Positions 27,001-36,100 of a stretch of 64,000 nucleotides of DNA are shown piece after piece. The notes beneath the pieces are model-generated. The model made no database searches. It saw only the letters and a list, made by a program, of their open reading frames with translations, and was not told where the DNA came from. Origin of the DNA: Juglans regia (taxonomy: Eukaryota; Streptophyta; Magnoliopsida; Fagales; Juglandaceae). The stretch spans positions 2,914,001 through 2,978,000 of the forward strand of contig NC_049916.1 in assembly GCF_001411555.2 (NCBI RefSeq), read 5' to 3'. Position 1 is the first letter of the stretch. Each line of letters opens with the position of its first letter. A program made the position numbers and the translations under genes.

Positions 27001-30000
27001 TAGTGAAGGCAGGCATTTTTATCAGCGACTCACTCTCTAGAGAATTGCATTGAAATATCCTTATGATGAGATTTACTTCGAGTTTTTCTTGTGTAGAGAT
27101 TCATGTTGTGGTATCAGAGGCTAAGCCAAGGGCTAGAAATAAGCAAAATGGATCCCCTACATGCTCACTTGATCTTTAAAAACCATTAAGGAGATGTTGC
27201 CAAGATGTTTTACAAAAAAACTAACTTTATAATTGTTTACTTTTTTAACATTTCAGTTTTCTAAGGGGGGCGGGGTGCTTTTCAAGAAAATGAAATTTAT
27301 TTTGGACATGCCAAATGTGTCCAATGTGCATTCTTTCCTACGTTTATCTCTTACTTCATGTGTTTTATTTTTCCTGGTCATGCTGTATTTTACCTTCATG
27401 TCGAATCTATTTCAGGATATGGCCTGTGACACATTCTTGAAAATCGTTCAGAAGTGCAGGCGTAAATTTGTAATTGTACAGGTACGCCTTGTTTTGATTT
27501 TTTTCTATTTCAATTGGCAATTAGAACCTCGTATAATATTTTTATATTGAATATTATATATTGATACGGCATGTTCCCCCATGCTGCCCCAAGGAAAGGG
27601 TGTGCAAAAGCTTCCTGCACAATGATGTACTTCTCCTATTCTCAGGTTGGAGAGAATGAACCATTTGTATCTGAACTTCTAGCAGGCCTTGCAACAACCA
27701 TTGTTGATCTTGAACCTCACCAGATCCATACATTTTATGAATCAGTGCGTATTTTTTGTCTCTAGTAATTCTGTTTAGAGTGAACTTATGCTGTGTTTTA
27801 ACACCCCCTGCTCTTTCTGTTCAGGTTGGTCAAATGATACAAGCAGAATCTGATCCCCAGAAACGGGAAGAATACCTTCAGAGGTTGATGGAGCTTCCAA
27901 ATCAGGTTTGTTTGGAATTGGAATTTGACTGTTCAATAGAAATGTCTGACTGACTTTCATTTATGCATATGTTTTGCACAAGTCTTTTTGGAGTCTGTGG
28001 CTTATGGTTTACCCTCCCCATTTTCTTTTTGGGTGCAGAAATGGAGTGAGATCATAGGGCAGGCACGCCAGAGTGTTGATTTTCTGAAGGATCAAGATGT
28101 AATCCGGACTGTGCTTAATATTTTGCAGGTATTGCTTTCTAATACACTTAGAAACTTCCATTGGATCTTTTTGAATGGTACCTGATGTGGTATTTTCCAT
28201 CTAATGCTCTTGTGAAGTGAGGGATTTAATTTTTGATGTATACATGAATTTATGATTGTTTTAAATGGCTTTGTGGAGCTCCAGTTGTAAAGTCTAGAAA
28301 GTACAGTCCACCAATTTAACGGAGGCCATGGCACTGTGCTTCATGCTAACCAGGCGGGGTATTCTTAATAAGGCATTACTTGTAAAGAAAAAAAATTCTT
28401 AATCAGGCATTGGGCTGGTACAAGCTTGAGAGCAAAACCCATCTGGGGTTTGACTGTGCAGTTTTAAGGGGTACCAGCCCCACTCCAGCTCAATACTAAA
28501 AATTCTTACCCTTGATGGATGGATGCATGCATGTATGTACATACGTACATATGCATTCTCGCTAGCTGTTTTATTGTATAATTTTTGTTCGATTTGGTCA
28601 TAAGTTTCTTGTGGAATCCAGTATGTTTTTTTTGATAATTAATAATATTATATATATATCAATAGGAGTAATCAAGTACACTGGACGTATACAAGAAAAG
28701 CAACTAGCCCATACAAGAAAGCCCATAATGACCCAAAAGCTCATGAAAACCTACCCAAAATGCACCAAACCCGAATTGGAAACTATCATTACACCTCCCC
28801 GACCCCATCCCCTAGATTTCGTAAAACTAATCCTCAACCCGAACATCACAAAGCCCTCCCTTTAGCTTTCCCTCGACTTGAGCTACCTCCCTTAGCATCA
28901 TATTTGATTGCCCATGAAAGATTCTTTAACTCCCTGCTCTTCTTAAACTTAGATTTGGTTTCAAGCGCGTGGCTCGCCTCAATTGAAGTGAGTAGTGTTC
29001 TAAATTGGTCTTCATATTCTCTTTGTTCTCCATATGAAAGTCCCAGGGTTTATAGAAACCCGTTATCTTTATTCAGAATCCTATCCGATATTGAACCTGC
29101 TATATCGTTGATCGGAGGAAGAGAAACCAGGAAAACGAAATTATCCCTAGCCATAGTACCTGACTGCACTCCCGACTCTAAACCTTCCCCCACAAGAGGC
29201 ACCAATGACAAATCGATAATTTCCTTCCCGCCAAATGGTTGCTCGACATCTATATGGTTGTTGTCCCCCCCTCCATCAACATTATGTGTATTTGCTCCAC
29301 CCCTTGACGATCCTTGACGTGTCACTTTGTCTGACCCTACTGCTTCCTCAAGAGGGGAAGCACTACCTCTTGTCGCCCCATTTGCATCTTCTAAAAGTGG
29401 CTCGGCTGTTTCTTCCAAAATACTCGAGTCCTTGGAGGGACCCCTGTCTTCAACTATAAATGAATCCTGGACAAAAGGACCAACTTCATCTGCAATTGGT
29501 GCCTGAGACCCTACATCTCCCTTAGAAGGCATAGAGACATTGCCATGAACAAAGATGCCAGTGTCCAATGACCCTATCGTTGACACACCCTTTGCCTGCA
29601 CACTTTCCGGCACACTTGTACCAACAACTAGGTCTAGCCCCTTATCCACTTTAATCATTAGATCTCTTACATAATCCATAACTCCCTTCAATTGAGATTT
29701 GACATCCCACAAGACTCCCTCCAACTCTCCCAATGTCACCTGAGGTCTTTGGTCTCTTACAAGTGCATTGCCCTTTCTTTCTATCGCTGAGCTGATCTCG
29801 GCCTGACTACCTGCTGGTGACCTCAACACCGCTGCGTACGAAGCACCTTTGATTGAGGAAGACCTTCCCACTGTTTTTCCATCGTTTTTCCATCAACAAA
29901 CTCCCCACTCTAGTAGTGGCTTTGGATTCAGTGACACTTAGAATGGACTGCAGAAAGCCTTTCCATCCAATGCCATTTGCGCCCTCTGGAATCACCAACA

Positions 30001-33000
30001 AACCTTTCCTCAATCAAGTATGTTGATGCAGTCATGCATGAGTTGAAATCTGGTTTTCATGTGGTTGCTGGGTTTTTTCAGTTTGTATTATCTTTGAAAA
30101 TTATGGTTTGAAGCTGGACTATTTGGATGTGATGAGACCTTCAGATTAGGAATTTTGGTTTGAGTTTTGCCTGTATAAGTCTTGGTCTTTTACGCTGGAA
30201 CAGGGTGGGGAGAGCTGGGTATATCTGGTTGGCATAGTGATGGGTAATTATTTAGGGTATTAAGTGATGCCCACCTAGATCAAAAGCATGAGTGGTTGGG
30301 GCTGTGGATGTTTGCCCCGTCCTCTCATGCTCTTGATCTTAGTAATTCTTATTTTCACGTTGTATCAATTACATTGTATCAATTAAGGAACTTGGTATCC
30401 CATGAAAAGCGAGACATAAAATAACAAAATCATTTTTTTGACGTGGTTTTCTATTTTTATGATTTTTTGAAATGATGGTTGGTATTAATGATAGTGCTTT
30501 TATAGATTCTCTAAACTAGAAATGCAAAAATTCCTTTGTTGTTTTTAGAATCTTCAAGTTGTTTGTGTTTATAAAGAAAATGGAAATGCTGTGAGAAGTG
30601 CATGTTTCCTTGAAAAGACTTATTAGTAATATAGTGTAGGTCTTAATCTCGATGGAACAAACTAATTTTTCTTGGAGGATGTTCCTTTCATTCCTGAAGT
30701 ATTATTGTATCTTCCCTTGAAGCCACGCCTGTTGTTCCGTTATTAAGTTTGTAATGCCCCAAGGGAGGCCCAAGTCACATCTAGGCCTATATTCTAAAAA
30801 GACTAGTTAATACAATTGAAGTCCCATTGGAACCATTATAAAGAGTAAGGACTCTTTCCCAAGCAATGTGAGATCTTATACACCACCACCTACCCTTATC
30901 GATCAATATGAGATATCATGATCTCCCCACTTCAATTCCCGACGTCCTCGTCGGACTAGTTTTTCGTAAGTAGCACGACTCAAGTCCCACATTTCTGCTT
31001 GAGATAGACTCATATACCATTTGTAACTCCCCAATGGAGGCCCAAGCCACATTTAGGTATATATTTCAAAATGACTAGTTAATGATACAATTGAAGCTCC
31101 ATTTGAACCATTTTTTTTTATTGGTAATCAAGAAATTTTATTCATAATATAGGCAAAGCCCAGTACACGGAGTATACATGAGAATTACCTAACTATAGTT
31201 TAAAACTGAAAGTAGAAAGTCATGGACATTAAGTCCATTACAAACAATGGCCCCCACCCAAGAAAACAACATTTTACTTTCAGCTCCTCCATTGTTCTCT
31301 TGTGGTTTTTGAAGCTTCTATCATTTCTCTCTCACCAAATACACCAACATTTACATATGGGGACCATTTTCTAGATTGCTGCAACTTGTGAATTTCCTTG
31401 TAGGCCTCTCCAGCATGCTAGAAAATCCACCTATCTACGGGACATGACCCATGATAATCCAAGTCCTATAAAAAATCAGCCCACATGGTCCTCGCCACCT
31501 CGCAATGTAGAAACAGATGGTCAACTGATTCACCATCTTTCTTACACATGCAACACCAGTCCAATACCATTAACCGACGTCTTCTTAGGTTATATGTGGT
31601 GAGAATTTTGCCCAATGCTGTCCAAACAAAAAAAACTGCTTTTGAAGGAGCTTTGGTCTACCAGATGCTCTTCCATGGGAATGTGGGCATGCCTGGGCTC
31701 GATAAAACTTTGTGAAAGGATCTGACCATGAATTTACCTTTCTTGGAAGGGCTCCAAAACATCCTGTCCATAGAACCCTCGATCATACGTACGAAATATA
31801 GTGCTGCATAGAAGTCTATGATAACCTCCAACTCCCCAATCTTGGGTTGCCCTAGGGAAATCCACATTCCATTGAGGGAAGCCACTAGAAAAAGCCAAAA
31901 GATCTACTATTGTTGCATCCTTTACTCGTGCTAGCTCAAATATCGCGGGGTAAGTGTCTTTGAGACAATGTTCACCCACCATTTATCATGCCAAAATCTG
32001 ACGCGAGAGCTATCACCCACTACAATATGTGTATGTCTCCTAAAAGTCTCCCAACCCTTCCTAATGTTTTTCCACAAACCCACCCACCCCATGTGAGCCG
32101 CATACCTCGTTCGAGCACCAACCACTCCATACTTCCCCACCCTATGCAATTATGACAGACTTCCACAGGGCCCCCCTTTATCGTTGGTACCGCCACAACC
32201 ATTTACCCAATAGGGCTTGGTTGAACTTCGTCAAGTTACGAATCCCCAATCCACCCCTAGAAAATGGAGTGCACACCATGAACCGATTGACCAGATGGAA
32301 CTTGATCTCGTCCCCCAAACCACTCCACAAGAAATTGCGTTGTAGATTCTCAATACGGTTGGAAATCTTTGTTGGGAGCGGGAATAGAGACAAAAAATAG
32401 GTAAGGGGAGGTTAGAGAGTACTTTTAATCAACGTGAGCCTACCACTTTTCGATAAATACAACCTCTTTCAAGATGCCAACCTGCGCTCCACCTTTTCAA
32501 TCACATCATTCCAAATCTGCTCTGTTTTGAAGGAAGCACCCAAGGATAAGCCAAGATACTGAAGAGGTAAAAAAGATACCTTACATCCCAAGAGAGAGGC
32601 TAGAGCTGCCGCTTCAGGAGTGTTCCCCACCAGTACCAATTCAAACTTTGAGAGATTAACTCTCAAACCCGAAATGTCTTCAAAACAAAGAAGTAGAGCC
32701 CTCAAAGATTGGATATGCCCAATCCGGGGTGCGGGTTTTCACCCCCCTCCCCTGCCCCTGGGATGCGGGGGCGCGGTACCCCGCTCCGGTGGGCAGGGTG
32801 CGGTGCCTCTTTTCACTTAAAAAAAAACACTACATTTATTTGATTTAAAAATTATTTATAAGTGTAAAAGTAATTAAAAATACATTTTTAGATTCAAATT
32901 ATAAATTTAAATTTTGTAAATATGACTATAATTTAAAAATTATGTAATTTTTAAATTTGCTAGTGCATATTTTGTGTAAATTGTAGTGTATTAGTTTTTA

Positions 33001-33122
33001 AACTATGTAGTTTTTAAATTTGCCAATGCATATTTTGTGAATAAGTCTAACAAATTGTAATATATATTTATATATACAAAATTTGTAAAATATAAATATA
33101 TATTTATGTTTATATATATATG

Positions 33123-33164
<42 letters not shown>

Positions 33165-36100
33165 GGGGCCGCACCCGCCCCTGCTGCCCACCCCTAATTT
33201 CTCTCCCAAACCGTCTCTTGCAAGTAAATAAAGCAAGAATTTTCAATTAACATGATCATAAGCTTTTTCTATATCTAGTTTGCAAATTAACCCAGGTTCA
33301 CGAGATTTGAGTTGTCTGTCTAGCACTTCATTTGCAATTAGAACTGAATCAAGAATTTGTTTGCCTTTGAAAAACCTTTGAAAAATGCGTTTTGTGGTCT
33401 TGAGATTAACTTCTCCATCACCATACTCAATCGATTCGCTAGCACTTTGGAAAGAATCTTGTAGACCCAAGTCACAAGGCTAATGGCTAATGGGACGATA
33501 GTCTCGAACATCCACTGACCCCACCTTTTTTGGGATGAGTGCTAGAAAGGTGGCATTGAGATTTTTTTCAAAGCTAGCATAATTATGGAACTCTTGAAAT
33601 ATCTGCATAAGGTCACCCTTGATCACTTCCCAACAGGTTTGGAAGAAACTCATGGTAAAACCATCAGGTTCTGGGGCCTTATCACTAGTCATGCTTTGAA
33701 TGACTTTGCGTACTTCTTCTTCAAAGGGCCTCTCAAGCCACCCTACACACTGTTGATCTAGTATTGAGATAGTCAACCCATCTACCGTCGATCTCCATTT
33801 GAACTATTATAAAGAGTAAGAACTTCTCCTTACCAAGCAATGTGGGATCATATACACTGCCTACCGTTATCAATCAATATGGTGTATCACAAAGTTGTTC
33901 TCCCAGTTTTACGTGATTGTTTAATGATTATAAGTTCCATTGTCTGATGGATGCTGTGTGTGGGTTCATACGATTCAAATTTCAAGGGCCTCTATGAGAC
34001 CATCAGATTTATGCACAAAACTATGATTTCTGCTATGAGCCTTCTCTATGGAATGTTTCATGTTCTTTCAGTGAGTTCTAAATTTGCTCTGGTGGTGACA
34101 ATTGTCTGTCTGGTTATATCTGTTGATATTTGTGCCTCTTGAAGGATGAAATTTGTTTTGAAGAAGTGATTTATGTCTTTTTTCAGACGAATACTAGCGT
34201 TGCCACTTCACTTGGAACACATTTCTTATCTCAAATTTCTCTGATATTTTTGGACATGCTTAATGTGTACAGGTATTGTTCCCTACATTTATGTTTATAA
34301 ATGTAAGTTATATTGCCCTTCTTTTGAACTGGTACGAGTTATCCACTCTTTGATATTTTGTAACAGAATGTACAGTGAGCTTATATCAAGTAGCATTGCA
34401 GAAGGAGGACCCTTTGCATCTAAAACATCCTATGTAAAACTATTACGGTAAACATAAATAACGTGTGGATTGTCGTTCAGTTATGCCATATAATTTCTAA
34501 TTATTTTGTCTTTAATATGATCCATGAATCAGGTCAGTTAAAAGAGAGACTCTTAAGCTCATTGAGACATTCTTGGACAAGGCTGAAGATCAACCACAGA
34601 TTGGAAAACAATTTGTTCCGCCAATGATGGATCCTGTTCTTGGTGACTATGCCAGGAATTTGCCTGATGCTAGAGAGTCGGAAGTTCTATCACTTTTTGC
34701 CACAATAATAAACAAGTATTGTATCTTCTTTTATTATGTTGGTCTTCCACCTTTTTCTTTTATATTGTTAGCAAGAGGCAAATGTCATGTTGTTACAAAT
34801 GAAAACCTTTTACTCTATTAGACCCACACCAGATGATGCCATATATATATTTTTTCTTTTTTATTTTTGGTGGGAAAAATATTCTTCTTCCAAGTGCGGG
34901 ATAACCCCAAGTGGTTGCAGGTTTTTTTCTACCAATTTGGGCCCTCCCTCTACTTCCATGGGGATAGTCTACAGGGTTCATAACTACTCCCTTTACTACA
35001 AGACGCTTACCTAGCCAACATTTAGTTTAACGCCCCCTCCCCCATCTTATATAGAAGTGAATTCCAATCACCCTTGGAATCATGTGACTTTTGTGATCCC
35101 TTGTTACTCAGAGGCAAACATCCTTTCCACTTCAATGCCCCATTTTGTGGAGTAAAAGAGATATTATTCGGCAAAGCATCTTTTCTTAATGTTTCATTTT
35201 TCCTGTCATTTTGTAGGTACAAAGTTGCAATGATAGATGATGTGGCTCGTATATTCGAAGCGGTTTTTCAATGCACATTGGAGGTGGGGATTTAGCTAAT
35301 ATTTTATTTTTTTAATGTTTGATTAAACTAATGTGTAGAAATTAGGCATTACAAAATATAAACAATTAGTGTGTATGAAAGTTTCCGTAAAACTATATAT
35401 TTTCCACTCTTGATATTAACTGATTGAAGATTGGACAGCATTCTAGAGTTGCTTGAAAGTCTGTCCAGCTGGTTTAACAGTATGGTGCCCATGTGATAAA
35501 ATGTGGTATTCATCCATCTGCTTTTCCAGATTATGTGGTTGTTCTTTTTGGAAGTTTTTAGTTCCGTCATTTGAAATCTGTAGTTGGCTTCATCTAATAG
35601 ATTTATATATCTAGCTATTTTTTTGATAAGTTATATGTATGTATCTATCTATGCTCGAGTTTTTGTAACCTTGGTGTCAAATGTGTTTCAATAGCACTGG
35701 ACGTTGCTTTGCATGTTCTGTTCACGCTAGGTTAGGTTGTGAGTGAATATGTATTAATATTGTTTGTAAAAGCGTTGATTTTTACCCCTTAATAACCAAA
35801 TGAGATATGGAAGAAGCCTGTGTTGTGTGCTTTGATGATATGTATAATACTGCAGACTACTTGAAGTCTCATTTATTTTATGAGTATAATGTGATTTTAA
35901 ACTATGCATGTATTGCTTCGGTTTTTTGGCTAAAATGTTCGGCTTGGTTTTCCCTGCAGATGATTACAAAAAACTTTGAAGATTACCCAGAGCATCGCCT
36001 CAAGTTTTTCTCCTTACTCCGTGCAATTGCTACACATTGTTTTCCTGCATTAATTCGTTTATCAAGTCAGGTTTGTGTTAAAAAAATTCCCTCTTTTTAC

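Larger units (their letters stand above)
31020..33893 (+). repeat. Second LTR-like copy, split by a LINE
   Basis: The left part 31020-31112 (CCCCAATGGAGGCCCAAGCC) and the right part 33793-33893 (ATTATAAAGAGTAAGAACTT, CAAGCAATGTGGGATC) together match about two thirds of the copy at 30746-31019. The last third with the GACGTCCTCGT block is missing. The LINE at 31113-33792 sits between the two halves. Confidence 0.7.

Noticed and set aside
29050..29871. A novel 273-residue host gene on the minus strand
   Set aside because: It has the LINE tail on its 3' side, an ORF1-like overlapping frame upstream and a short direct repeat at both ends. It is better explained as a LINE remnant.
32998..33246. 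Tyr/Ile-rich peptide on the minus strand
   Set aside because: It is a translation of the (TA)n run inside the nested GC-ended element, fused to LINE remnants.
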